64,000 nucleotides of DNA, taken from positions 186,001 to 250,000 of the forward strand of contig NZ_BAYA01000010.1 of the NCBI RefSeq assembly GCF_000685015.1. The letters are read 5' to 3'. Source of the DNA: Paraburkholderia bannensis NBRC 103871 (GTDB taxonomy: Bacteria; Pseudomonadota; Gammaproteobacteria; Burkholderiales; Burkholderiaceae). Both the position numbers and the translations under genes were made by a program. The notes beneath the pieces were generated by a model. The model was not told the origin of the DNA and searched no databases. It saw only the letters and a list, made by a program, of their open reading frames with translations. Every line of letters begins with the position of its first letter. Within the stretch, counting starts at the first letter, position 1. Shown here piece by piece: positions 34,668 through 43,107 of this stretch.

Positions 34668-35942
34668 ATGCAGTGCCCGACCTCGCCCTTGCTACGCCCT
34701 GTTCCGCCTCAGTCCATCGCGCTTGCCGCGCTGCTGATCGCCACGCCCGGCCTCGCCCTCGCCGATTGCATCGACGACGCGGCCGCGTTCCAGCACGTCA
34801 ACGTGAGCCTCATGCGCGCCATCGCGCAGGTGGAGTCCGGCACCCAGACCAATGTCGTCAACCGCAACAGCAACGGCACGGTCGATATCGGCCTCATGCA
34901 GATCAACAGTTCGTGGCTGCCGCGCCTCGCGCAGGTGGGCATCACGCAACAGAGCCTCTACGATCCTTGCACGAATGCCTACGTCGCCGCCTGGATTCTC
35001 GCGGAGAACATCCGCCAGTTCGGCCCGACCTGGAATGCGATCGGGGCGTATAACGCGGCTTCGCCCGACAAGCGTCTGGCCTACGCGCAAAAGGTCTACG
35101 CCACCGCGCAATCCATCACCAGTTCGCCGGACTCGCCCATGCCCATCCTCCCGCCCTCGTATACGCCGCCCGCGGGTGGCTACAACCCGTTTTCGAATCT
35201 CGAAGTCACGCAGGTACGCATGAACGCGCCGCGCACGACACAATCGGCGCCAGCGGCCCTGCCCGCTTCGCAGGCCATCGCGCAGGGGGCGGCGCCCGGT
35301 GCTTACAGCTTTGGCTGGACGGTGAGCGGCGCGGACGACGTGAAGCCCGTGCAGGTGTTCGACGATGGCGCGAAGGTCTATGTGCAGTTCAGCGACATGA
35401 AGCGCCCGCCCGCGATTTTCGCGGACACGCCGCGCGGCCGCGTGCTGCTGCGCTGGGAGGCGCAGCCGCCCTATGCCGTGATTTCGTCGCTGGAGCGCAC
35501 GCTGATTTTCCAGATCGGCACGACCGAAGCGCGCGCGCAAAAGACCGCGAATGGCGATGCGGGGCGTCCCGCGGCAGCGGGCGCGCAGGCGGCCGTGCTG
35601 CCCACGGCGAACACCGCCACGGCGCCTGGACAGGAGAAAGCCGCCAGCACGCGCGGCGCTTCCGCGCCGTCGACGGATGCGCTCTGGTATCTCTCGGTGC
35701 CGCGCCAGGGGACGCAGGTGCAGGCTCAGGTACAGCCACAAGCCCAAGCGCAGGTACAAACTCAGGTACAAGCGCAGGCACCGCTTCCGCCCGCGCCAGC
35801 CGCCGACAAGGCTGCGCAGTCCGCCGCGCCAGGCGCCGTCTGGCCCGTTGCGCAGACGCCTTCCGCCAGGCCTTCTGCCCCGGCCAAACCCGCGGCGACC
35901 AACACCCCAGGGACTGGCGCCCTGTGGTACGTCACGAAGTGA
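34668..35942 (+). CDS. Lytic transglycosylase fused to a VirB9-like domain
   Basis: The 424-aa protein has a signal peptide (to LALA, about residue 32). An SLT-type lytic transglycosylase domain (35-150) carries the catalytic Glu56 in AIAQVESG and the motifs DIGLMQINSSW and WNAIGAYNAA. A second domain at 213-290 (SFGWTVSGADDVKPVQVFDD, then AKVYVQFSDMKRPP) resembles the C-terminal part of VirB9/TrbG/CagX. The tail is a Gln/Ala repeat (QVQAQVQPQAQAQ) bracketed by ALWYLSV and ALWYVTK motifs. The first domain is VirB1-like, which cuts peptidoglycan to let an envelope machine through. No other type IV secretion genes are nearby. A small unknown gene follows 18 nt downstream. Confidence 0.78.
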   Translation: MQCPTSPLLRPVPPQSIALAALLIATPGLALADCIDDAAAFQHVNVSLMRAIAQVESGTQTNVVNRNSNGTVDIGLMQINSSWLPRLAQVGITQQSLYDPCTNAYVAAWILAENIRQFGPTWNAIGAYNAASPDKRLAYAQKVYATAQSITSSPDSPMPILPPSYTPPAGGYNPFSNLEVTQVRMNAPRTTQSAPAALPASQAIAQGAAPGAYSFGWTVSGADDVKPVQVFDDGAKVYVQFSDMKRPPAIFADTPRGRVLLRWEAQPPYAVISSLERTLIFQIGTTEARAQKTANGDAGRPAAAGAQAAVLPTANTATAPGQEKAASTRGASAPSTDALWYLSVPRQGTQVQAQVQPQAQAQVQTQVQAQAPLPPAPAADKAAQSAAPGAVWPVAQTPSARPSAPAKPAATNTPGTGALWYVTK

Positions 35943-35960
35943 CATCGACTTAACGGCACC

Positions 35961-36392
35961 ATGTACGGCAAGAAACCCCTCAGCAAGTCGATGTTGTTGC
36001 CCGGTTCGCCCGCGTCGGTTCAGGATCGTGTGCTGCGCATCCACCTCGCGCTCGCGGCGCTGCTGTCCGGCAAGGGCAACGGCCACCAGATGGCCGTGCT
36101 GATCGAAACCGCCTATCTCACGTGGTTCTTGTGCGATGCCGGGGTCTGTCATGCGGATCACGCCGACTTTAAGGATATCGAACGAATGATCGGCAACACA
36201 GCGCACGATACCGCGCTCGACCTCTACGCGCTGCGCGAGGACGACAAGGCGCTCGCCGCGTGGCTGCTCGACCTGCATGAACGGCAATTGCGGCGCGCGC
36301 CGGTGTTCACGGTGCTCAAGGCGCAGGAGCGGCTTGCCCATTTCGCACGCAGCTCGCGCGCCGCCCCCTGGGAGCGCCAGCCCGCCAGTTAA
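35961..36392 (+). CDS. Conserved-looking small protein of unknown function
   Basis: The 143-aa protein is mainly helical, with KSMLLPGSPASVQDRVLRIH and AVLIETAYLTWFLCDAG. There is no signal peptide or obvious catalytic motif. It begins 18 nt after the transglycosylase stop, so the two may be co-transcribed. The ribosome site is weak, and ATG 35988 is an alternative start. The 3' end overlaps the convergent VOC gene by 4 nt. Confidence 0.6.
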   Translation: MYGKKPLSKSMLLPGSPASVQDRVLRIHLALAALLSGKGNGHQMAVLIETAYLTWFLCDAGVCHADHADFKDIERMIGNTAHDTALDLYALREDDKALAAWLLDLHERQLRRAPVFTVLKAQERLAHFARSSRAAPWERQPAS

Positions 36393-36820
36393 GCCGCTGG
36401 CGTCCCTGCCGCGTGTACTGCCTGTGCCGCGTGGCAGACGGCCTCGACGCGATTGCCCGCCGGATCCACCAGAAAAGCCGCGTAGTAGTCGCGGTGATAG
36501 TGCTCGCGCAGGCCCGGCTCGCCATCGGAGCGGCCACCCGCCGCGAGTCCGGCTGCAAAGAACGCGTCGACCTGGGCGCGCGTCGCGGCCTTGAAGCACC
36601 AATGCCGCTTGTTTTGCGCGATTTCGCTTGCGTCCAGGTACACCGCGAGGCAGCTCGAAGCGGTATCGCTGGCATCGCAACGTTCGCCGTAACCGAGCGC
36701 CGTGGCGCGGTCGTACACCTTGCGCGCGCCTAGCGCTGTCATGATCGCGTCATAAAACGGCCGCGCCGCGTCAAGATCGGGCACGCCGATCGATACATGG
36801 TCGAGTAGTTGCATACGCAT
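36389..36820 (-). CDS. VOC (glyoxalase/bleomycin-resistance fold) family protein
   Basis: The 143-aa protein starts at ATG 36820 (MRMQLLDHVSIGVPDLDAAR) with GGGA upstream. The paired beta-alpha-beta-beta-beta modules of the VOC fold are visible: LDHVSIGVPDLDAARPFYDA at the N-terminus and YYAAFLVDPAGNRVEAVCH at the C-terminus. His8 and the Glu in NRVEAV are at the usual metal positions. Substrate is not predictable. Confidence 0.85.
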   Translation of the reverse strand: MRMQLLDHVSIGVPDLDAARPFYDAIMTALGARKVYDRATALGYGERCDASDTASSCLAVYLDASEIAQNKRHWCFKAATRAQVDAFFAAGLAAGGRSDGEPGLREHYHRDYYAAFLVDPAGNRVEAVCHAAQAVHAAGTPAA

Positions 36821-36986
36821 GGGTTCCCGTTGAGATCGGGCCCATTCTAAACGGACATTTCGGCGATTCCCGCCGGGCGCGTCGTCCCACAAGCGCGACG
36901 TCTTTTGGCGTGCATATCCGCAAAGCACCCCCGGCGGCTATACTGGGCCCTCATTTTTTGTCCGACAAATCGCCGGAGTGCGAGTC

Positions 36987-39356
36987 ATGGGGTCTTCCGT
37001 CTTTCCTCTACCGGCCAACGCGGCCGAACGAAATCGATTCCACGCGCGCTCGCTCCAGCATCAGCGCCCGCTTTCGTTCGTCACCATGGCGCTGTCCATC
37101 GGCGCTTATGTGCTGTTCGCGGCGGCGCGTGCGCAACTGGTCAACGCAGCCGCTGCGCCGTATCCGTTCTGGATCGCCGCACTCGGGGGCGTGGGCCTCT
37201 TGCTGCTGGTGCTCGCCATTCCGCGTACACGCACCACGGCGGAATTCGGGCTGATCGGCGTGGCTTACGTGGTCATCATGCAGCTTGCCGCCAATGCGCT
37301 CGTGCGCGGCACCGACGACCCGCTCGTCTGGATGACGCCCGCCGTCGTGGCGATCACGCTCTGCGCCGCGCCGCTGTGGCTCACGCCGCGCCACTTCGCG
37401 CTGGGCAGCGTGTGCTACTACGCGGCGACGCTGCCTTTCGTGCTCGGCCTGCCCCATGACGCCGCGCAACTGGCGATCTTCGGCGTGTGGGTCGCCATCG
37501 CGTTCACGACGGCCATCGTGTTTCACTTCGGCTTCTATCACTTCCGCTATCGCCATTTCAGGCTTGAAGAGACGCTCACGGCGCTCGCCGCCACCGACGC
37601 GCTGACCGGCGTGATGAACCGCCGCGCCTTCCTGGACGAGGCGGCGCGCTTCATGGCCGAACGGCGCAAGGCGGGCCGCGCCGTCACGCTGCTGTTCATC
37701 GATATCGACCAGTTCAAGTCGATCAACGAGCAATTCGGCCACGGCGCGGGCGACAAGGCGCTGCAAAACGTGGCCGACGCCATCGTGCAGCACGCGCCCG
37801 AGGGCGCGCTGATCGCGCGCATGGGCGGCGAGGAATTCGTCGTGCTGGCCGAGGAGCAGCCGCCCGTGCCCATCGCCGGGCTGGCGCAGTCGCTGCGCCA
37901 CGCGATTTCGCAGATCGAGCGGCCCGACGGCTTCGTGACCGTGAGCATCGGCGTCGCGCACATGCAAGGCGATAACAGCGAGACCGGCGATGATCTCGCG
38001 GCACTGCTCGAACGCGCGGACGAAGCGCTGTTCCGCGCCAAGCAGGCCGGGCGCAACCAGGTGGCCTTCGAACGCGGCGCGGCGCTGGTGGCGGTGCGCA
38101 ACACGGCGGGCAGCGACGCTCCTCGGGAGCCCGTTGCGCACGCAACCAGCTCGCGCCTGCGCTGGCGCAACGTCACGCTGGTGTCGCATTTCCAGCCGCT
38201 CTGGAGCCTGCCGCGCGAAAAACTCATCGGCATCGAGGCGCTGCTGCGCGGCGAAGACGACCAGGGCGACATGGTGCCGCCGGTCGTGCTGTTCGGCGGC
38301 CTGTCGGCGCACGAGTTGCGCGAACTCGACGTGCTCGCCCATCGCTGCCACCTGCAAAGCGCGGCGGGCCGCATGCCCGAGGGCGCGCGCCTGTTCCTCA
38401 ATATCCTGCCCTCCACCTTCATCCTGCCGGGCTATGAGGCCGAGCTTGCGCGCATGGTCGATGCGGCCGGCCTCGCGCCCGGTGACATCGTGCTGGAACT
38501 GCTCGAATCCGACGATGCGGGCCCCGACGCGCTGTCGCTGGCCGCCAACCGGTATCGCGACTGCGGCTTCCTGATCGCCGTCGATGACTTCGGCGCGCGC
38601 TATTCGAATCTCGACCGCCTGCTGCGTATCCAGCCCGACCTCGTCAAGCTGGACGGCGAACTGATTCGCGCGCGCAACCGGCGCTCGGGCCGCCCCTTGC
38701 TGCGCGACCTGGTCACGCTGCTGCATCAGTCGGACATCGTCGTCGTGGTCGAGGGCGTCGAAACCACCGAGGAACTCGTGCTGGCCGTCGATGCCAAGGT
38801 CGATATCGCCCAGGGCTTCCTGCTCGGGCGCCCCAACGCGGCGCTCGCGCCGGCCAACACCACGCCCACGCGCATCGACCATGCCTTCGACCTGGCCGCC
38901 GAAGCCCGCGCGGTGCGCATGAGCCGCTTCGATTGCGCGATCCGCCCGTGGCTCGCCGATCTCGCCGAGGCCAGCCGCCAGGTGCAGTCGGGCACGCCGT
39001 ATTCCGAATCGCTCGCCAAGCTGCTGGCCGGCGCGCAATGCGTGCGCGCCTTCGCCCTCGGCCCGGCGGGGCGGCCGACGCTGTTCGAGGCGCGCGGCGC
39101 GGCCCGCACCGAACCGCCGCTGAGCCTGCACAACGGCAGCGACGCAGCGGGCGGGCGCTGGGATCATCGCGCGTTCTTCTGGAAGGCCGCGCGCAACAAC
39201 GGCCAGGCGGTCTATTCCGGCCCGATGCTCTCGCCGCTGACGAGCTGCCTGTGCGTGATCGCGTCGATTGCAATTGAGGTGGGCAACCAGCAGGTGCTGA
39301 TCGCCGTCGAACTGGACTGGGCTTCGCCCGACCTGCCGTGGCCGGAAGCGGCTTGA
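36987..39356 (+). CDS. Membrane GGDEF-EAL protein (c-di-GMP turnover)
   Basis: The 789-aa protein starts at ATG 36987; CGGAG lies 8 nt upstream, whereas the earlier GTG at 36978 overlaps it. About six hydrophobic segments fill residues 30-185. The GGDEF domain (about 200-360) has DIDQFKSINEQFGH and an intact GGEEF. The EAL domain (about 390-620) has EALLRG, the metal Asn in LFLNILP, DDFGARYSN, KLDGEL and VVEGVETTEE, so phosphodiesterase activity is plausible. A C-terminal GAF-like region (about 650-789) follows. It may act as a bifunctional c-di-GMP enzyme at the inner membrane. Confidence 0.88.
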   Translation: MGSSVFPLPANAAERNRFHARSLQHQRPLSFVTMALSIGAYVLFAAARAQLVNAAAAPYPFWIAALGGVGLLLLVLAIPRTRTTAEFGLIGVAYVVIMQLAANALVRGTDDPLVWMTPAVVAITLCAAPLWLTPRHFALGSVCYYAATLPFVLGLPHDAAQLAIFGVWVAIAFTTAIVFHFGFYHFRYRHFRLEETLTALAATDALTGVMNRRAFLDEAARFMAERRKAGRAVTLLFIDIDQFKSINEQFGHGAGDKALQNVADAIVQHAPEGALIARMGGEEFVVLAEEQPPVPIAGLAQSLRHAISQIERPDGFVTVSIGVAHMQGDNSETGDDLAALLERADEALFRAKQAGRNQVAFERGAALVAVRNTAGSDAPREPVAHATSSRLRWRNVTLVSHFQPLWSLPREKLIGIEALLRGEDDQGDMVPPVVLFGGLSAHELRELDVLAHRCHLQSAAGRMPEGARLFLNILPSTFILPGYEAELARMVDAAGLAPGDIVLELLESDDAGPDALSLAANRYRDCGFLIAVDDFGARYSNLDRLLRIQPDLVKLDGELIRARNRRSGRPLLRDLVTLLHQSDIVVVVEGVETTEELVLAVDAKVDIAQGFLLGRPNAALAPANTTPTRIDHAFDLAAEARAVRMSRFDCAIRPWLADLAEASRQVQSGTPYSESLAKLLAGAQCVRAFALGPAGRPTLFEARGAARTEPPLSLHNGSDAAGGRWDHRAFFWKAARNNGQAVYSGPMLSPLTSCLCVIASIAIEVGNQQVLIAVELDWASPDLPWPEAA

Positions 39357-39390
39357 GTCTGCTTGAGGCGGCTTGAGGCGGCTTGAGCAC
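39351..39390. repeat. Four 10-bp tandem repeats at the end of the GGDEF-EAL gene
   Basis: Units GCTTGAGTCT, GCTTGAGGCG, GCTTGAGGCG and GCTTGAGCAC lie head to tail; the gene's TGA stop is in the first unit. Each unit carries a TGA, but 10-bp spacing puts them in all three frames, giving redundant termination. Slippage origin is likely. Confidence 0.6.
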
Positions 39391-39587
39391 GCTCGAAACC
39401 GTGGCGGCGTGCCACATCGATGCACGATGGATGTTGTTTTCGATGCATGGCGGCGCTAGCACGATCGCGCAAAGCGCCGCCTGACAAGGCTCCAACAATG
39501 CCGTCGCCCAGGCGCGTCATTTTGACGCCTATTTAACCTTACTCTGTAAGGGGACAATAATCCGGAACCGATCAGAGGAGTGTTTCG

Positions 39588-40352
39588 ATGCTGTCCCCTA
39601 CCGCGGTATCCCAAGTCGCCGTACGTCGCGTCAACCCGGCCAGCCTCGCGCCCGCGCCAGCCCGACAGACGGCCGCACGCTGCTCCGCCTGCGCCATGCG
39701 CCATCTGTGCATGCCGCAAGGACTCGCCTCCGACGACATCCCCAAGCTCGAAGCCCTGATTTGCAGCGTGCGCAAAGTGCGCCGCGGCGAAGCGCTCTAC
39801 CGCGCGGGCGACCGCTTCGACAACCTCTACGCCGTGCGCTCCGGCTCGCTCAAGACGCTGATCGTGCATCGCGACGGCCGCGAGCAGATCACCGGCCTGC
39901 AACTGGCGGGCGAGGCGCTCGGCCTCGACGGCATTGCGAACGATACGCACGCCTTTAGCGCGATCGCGCTGGAGGACAGCTCGATCTGCACGCTGCCCTA
40001 TGCCGCGCTCAAGAACCTGTGCCGCGAGACCGTGACGATGCAGGATCGCCTGCATCGCCTGATGGGCGACCAGTTCAACCGCGAGGCCTCGCAGATGATG
40101 GTGCTGGGCTCGCTCTCCGCCGAGGAGCGCGTGGCCAACTTCCTGCTCGACGTGTCGGAGCGCAACTGGCAGCGCGGCTATTCGCACGCCGAATTCCACC
40201 TGCGCATGTCACGCGAAGATATGGGCAGCTATCTGGGCATTACGCTGGAAACCGTGAGCCGCATCCTGTCGCGCTTCCAGAAGCGCAACCTGATCGACGC
40301 ACAGGGCAAGCTGATCCGCATTGTCGATATCGAGGGCCTGCGCGCGCTGTAA
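39588..40352 (+). CDS. FNR/ANR-type oxygen-responsive Crp-family regulator
   Basis: The 254-aa protein has a GAGGAG ribosome site before its ATG. Three N-terminal cysteines (Cys32, 35 and 41 in CSACAMRHLC) and a later Cys in SSICTLPY match the four ligands of the FNR [4Fe-4S] cluster. A cyclic-nucleotide-type beta-roll (about 60-150) and a C-terminal HTH (SREDMGSYLGITLETVSRIL) follow; the E-x-x-S-R recognition pattern is FNR-like. It should activate genes for low-oxygen respiration. A possible TTGACG -35 lies at 39522-39527. Confidence 0.92.
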   Translation: MLSPTAVSQVAVRRVNPASLAPAPARQTAARCSACAMRHLCMPQGLASDDIPKLEALICSVRKVRRGEALYRAGDRFDNLYAVRSGSLKTLIVHRDGREQITGLQLAGEALGLDGIANDTHAFSAIALEDSSICTLPYAALKNLCRETVTMQDRLHRLMGDQFNREASQMMVLGSLSAEERVANFLLDVSERNWQRGYSHAEFHLRMSREDMGSYLGITLETVSRILSRFQKRNLIDAQGKLIRIVDIEGLRAL

Positions 40353-40386
40353 ATCGCGCACGCAGCGCCACCCGGTCACGCATGCC

Positions 40387-40731
40387 TCAGGGGTGCGCGA
40401 AGATCGGGCCGAGTCCGGGCACGTCGTCCTGCGTCTGGGTGAACGACGTCTTCGATGCCGCGCCCGATGCCGACGAGCCATTCGCCACGCCGCCGTAGGC
40501 CGATCCTGCGTTCTGCGCATTCTGCGCATCCACCCGGGCCTGGGCGGCCTGGATGTCATCCGGATAGTGCAGGTCGTTGCGCGCGGGGGTGTAGCCCGCC
40601 TTTTCGAGTTGCACGAGTTCGGCCTGCACCTGGGCGCGCGTGAGCGGCTGGTTAGCCTGGCTTGCCTGCGCGAACGCAGCGACGGGAGCGACCATGGCAA
40701 CGGCAACGATAAGCGACTGGATGAGCTTCAT
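40387..40731 (-). CDS. DUF4148 periplasmic protein
   Basis: The 114-aa protein has a signal peptide ending AFA-Q (residues 1-22). The DUF4148 pattern follows: QPLTRAQVQAELVQLEKAGY, then ARNDLHYPDDIQAAQARV. This family is abundant in Burkholderiaceae and has no known function. ATG 40731 is preceded by AAAGGTG; the longer frame upstream is rejected because it lacks a signal peptide at its start. Confidence 0.85.
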   Translation of the reverse strand: MKLIQSLIVAVAMVAPVAAFAQASQANQPLTRAQVQAELVQLEKAGYTPARNDLHYPDDIQAAQARVDAQNAQNAGSAYGGVANGSSASGAASKTSFTQTQDDVPGLGPIFAHP

Positions 40732-41000
40732 GACGGGCACCTTTGAGTGAGAGTGAAGTTCGGCGCGCACCACCCGGCGTGGAGGGCGCTGCGCCGCTTC
40801 CAGCAGCGGCGTTTCGCGGGGCGTTGCGTCGCTGGCTGGCATGGGTGTATTTGACGCCCCCAACGTATCGGGCATGTTTGCGCCAACCCGCCTTTACGCA
40901 AGCGTTCTTGTCCCAACGCACTGCCGATACATAGCGATACAAAACGCCCAGGCCACTGCCCCCAAATTGCACCTGAAGCCTCTCCAGCAAGGCGACTTAG

Positions 41001-41552
41001 TCAGGATGCCTTTTCAATTGCATCATCTTCGAAGACGAGTGGCGCGATATCGACATTGGGCAGTTGCTCCAGCAACGCAGGCGCCAGCAGCAGCTTGGTC
41101 GCCCGCACGCCCGCGCCCATCACGATGCGCTCGCGCGCCATCACGGCGCTGTCCACCAGCACGACCCAGTCGGCAGGCACGCCAAACGCCGTGATGCCGC
41201 CAAACTCCATGCCCGTGAGTTCGACTGCCTGCTCGCGCTTCGCGAACGACAGGCGTTGCGCGCCCAGACGCGCTTTTACCGCGCCATTGACGTCCAGACG
41301 GCGCGAGCCGAGGGTCACCACGGCGGCGTGGTGCTCCGCGCCGTCGCGCTTGTAGCGCAGCACCAGGGTGTTCGCGCAGTCTTCGAGGCCGAAGCCATAA
41401 CGTTCGCTGAACTGCGCGGTATCGGATGCGTCGTCGTCCACCGTGAAGACCGTCACGCCCTGCGCGGGAAGACGGGCCATCACGCCGCGCGGAACATGAT
41501 GTTCGCGTTGAGCGTCCGGGACGATATCGAGGCGATGATGCGGGGCTTCCAT
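41001..41552 (-). CDS. YbaK/EbsC-family aminoacyl-tRNA deacylase-like protein
   Basis: The 183-aa protein starts at ATG 41552 behind GGAGAC. The YbaK/ProX-like domain shows LVLRYKRDGAEHHAAVVTLG, the KARLGAQRLSFA segment and GMEFGGITAFGVP. Family members hydrolyse mischarged aminoacyl-tRNAs in trans. Specificity cannot be read from sequence. Confidence 0.83.
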   Translation of the reverse strand: MEAPHHRLDIVPDAQREHHVPRGVMARLPAQGVTVFTVDDDASDTAQFSERYGFGLEDCANTLVLRYKRDGAEHHAAVVTLGSRRLDVNGAVKARLGAQRLSFAKREQAVELTGMEFGGITAFGVPADWVVLVDSAVMARERIVMGAGVRATKLLLAPALLEQLPNVDIAPLVFEDDAIEKAS

Positions 41553-41716
41553 GAGCTTGATGTCTCCAGTGATTGCCGGTGATTCGTGGTGGTTACCGGG
41601 CATTGTATCGATTGCAGTCCCGCCGGCGAGCGCGTGAAACGATCCCTATAATCACGGAGGATTCTGCGCTTTTCCCCTCTCTCATCCTCTCGCACCTTCA
41701 CATACCCTCACGCACC

Positions 41717-42088
41717 ATGACCATCGATCCCAAATACTCCGAGCGCCTCTTCTCCTATGGCACCTTGCAGCTCGAACAGGTGCAGATCGCCACTTTCGGC
41801 CGCAAGCTCGACGGCCAGAGCGACGACATGCCGGGCTTCTCGCTGACGATGCTGAAGATCGAAGATCCGCAGGTCGTCGCGACGAGCGGCAAGACCCATC
41901 ACCCTGTCGTCGCCTGGACGGGCAATCCCGCCGACCGCGTCAACGGCGCGGTGTTCGCCATCACGCCGGAAGAACTCGCCCAAGCCGATGAGTATGAAGT
42001 CGCGGCCTACCGGCGCGACCGGGTCACGCTCGCATCGGGCGTGGCGGCATGGGTGTATGTGGACGCGAATTCGCCGCGCCCCGCCTGA
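41717..42088 (+). CDS. Gamma-glutamylcyclotransferase/AIG2-like protein
   Basis: The 123-aa protein shows the substrate-binding YGTL motif (LFSYGTLQLEQVQ) and the catalytic-type Glu in QADEYEVAAYRR, typical of the GGCT/AIG2 fold. GAVFAITPEEL lies between them. The family cyclises gamma-glutamyl amines or peptides. It ends just before a strong terminator. Confidence 0.85.
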   Translation: MTIDPKYSERLFSYGTLQLEQVQIATFGRKLDGQSDDMPGFSLTMLKIEDPQVVATSGKTHHPVVAWTGNPADRVNGAVFAITPEELAQADEYEVAAYRRDRVTLASGVAAWVYVDANSPRPA

Positions 42089-42098
42089 CGATTTTTTT

Positions 42099-42130
42099 GA
42101 GGGCGTTCGCAACGCCCTCTTTGCTTTTTT
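42099..42130 (+). terminator. Intrinsic terminator after the AIG2-like gene
   Basis: GAGGGCGTT and AACGCCCTC form a perfect 9-bp stem with a 3-nt loop followed by TTTGCTTTTTT, 10 nt after the stop codon. Confidence 0.9.
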
Positions 42131-42161
42131 CAAATCCTTTGGTAGTATCTCGCCCCTACGT

Positions 42162-42239
42162 AGGGGAGTCGCCAAGCTGGCCTAAGGCACCGGATTTTGA
42201 TTCCGGCATTCGAAGGTTCGAATCCTTCTTCCCCTGCCA
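42162..42239 (+). tRNA. tRNA-Gln (anticodon TTG)
   Basis: A complete cloverleaf can be folded. The acceptor AGGGGAG pairs with TTCCCCT (one G-T). The D stem is GCC/GGC, the anticodon stem is CCGGA/TCCGG around loop TTTTGAT (anticodon 42197-42199), and the T stem is GAAGG/CCTTC with loop TTCGAAT. The discriminator G and the CCA end are encoded. It decodes CAA (and CAG by wobble). No integrase or repeated 3' end is seen beside it, so no integration event is indicated here. Confidence 0.96.
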
Positions 42240-42430
42240 CCCAATTCCCTGATGCCCTGGATCGATCCAGGCGCCTCTTTGTTGCAGCCGAGCCGTTTCA
42301 AAAGCGCGCTCGCACGCACAGACACCATTTCCGAATCTGCAGATTATTTCGTCTCGCTACGCTATTCCAACGGCGTGGGCGACGGACTGACTTATCGCAG
42401 GATGCGTTTGTCAGCGAGCTGCAACCCATA

Positions 42431-42470
42431 AAAAAACGCGCCGCGGGAACGTCTCCCGCGGCGCGTTTTT
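42431..42470. terminator. Strong bidirectional terminator
   Basis: ACGCGCCGCGGGA and TCCCGCGGCGCGT form a perfect 13-bp stem with a 5-nt loop, with A-run on the left and T-run on the right. It can serve the tRNA-Gln side on the plus strand and the DUF3597 gene on the minus strand. The rest of the gap 42240-42525 shows nothing clear. Confidence 0.9.
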
Positions 42471-42525
42471 CTGCACTATCTAGCGCCGCCTCGCCCTTAC
42501 GGACTTACGCGGCACTTCAACCGAA

Positions 42526-42927
42526 TCAACCCGCCAGATCGGCCGGCAGCTTGCCGCCGTTCGCGGCCAGCGCGGCCATCACCTGCTTGTGCAGCCAGAT
42601 GTTCATGCTGGCGGAATCGTTCATGTCGCCCGAGTACTTGAGCTCCTGCGCGAGCTGCTTGCGGTGGTCAAGGCTGCTGTCCACGCCAAGCGCCTTCATG
42701 GTATCGACGATCGACACGCGCCAGTTCAGCGTCTGGCCGCTCTCCGACACGAACTGATCCATCACGGCGGCAACGTCGACGTCGCTCAGCGGCGCAGGCG
42801 CCGGTGCGGCATCGGGGGCGGCGGCCTGGGCGGCTGCAGGATCCGGCGTCGGCTCGACGGCCGGCGGCGTCTCGTCAGGTTTGGCCTTGTGGAACAGCTT
42901 GTTCACGATATCGCCAAAGATGCTCAT
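42526..42927 (-). CDS. DUF3597 protein
   Basis: The 133-aa protein begins MSIFGDIVNKLFHK, has an Ala/Pro-rich linker (20-48), and a DUF3597 domain (about 50-130: VDVAAVMDQFVSES, LNWRVSIVDTMKALGVDSS, HRKQLAQELKYSGD). The family is a small helical domain of unknown function common in proteobacteria. No signal peptide. Confidence 0.85.
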   Translation of the reverse strand: MSIFGDIVNKLFHKAKPDETPPAVEPTPDPAAAQAAAPDAAPAPAPLSDVDVAAVMDQFVSESGQTLNWRVSIVDTMKALGVDSSLDHRKQLAQELKYSGDMNDSASMNIWLHKQVMAALAANGGKLPADLAG

Positions 42928-43107
42928 TTGCTTGACTCCTATGGGGTTACTGGTTGCCGAGGCGGCGCCGCAGCGCCGTCTTTACCTCGTCAGGCGAAGT
43001 ATGCCGTAGCATCGAAAATCGCCGTCCTAAAAACGTCCTGAAATGTGCCTGTCACATGCACGATGTTTGCGATCGCCTGGGCCTACCCGTCGCCCCTGCC
43101 TGTGCGC

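Noticed and set aside
34692..36680. A 662-codon minus-strand frame across the transglycosylase region
   Set aside because: It runs antisense to the SLT/VirB9-like protein and through three separate genes; the translation is Arg/Gly-rich and domainless.
37008..39425. An 805-codon minus-strand frame opposite the GGDEF-EAL gene
   Set aside because: The opposite strand encodes complete GGDEF and EAL motifs; the antisense translation is Arg/His/Gln-rich noise caused by G/C-ending codons.
42162..42239. tRNA-Gln as an integration site for a genomic island
   Set aside because: No integrase gene or duplicated tRNA 3' end is visible, and the flanking genes are ordinary chromosomal ones.
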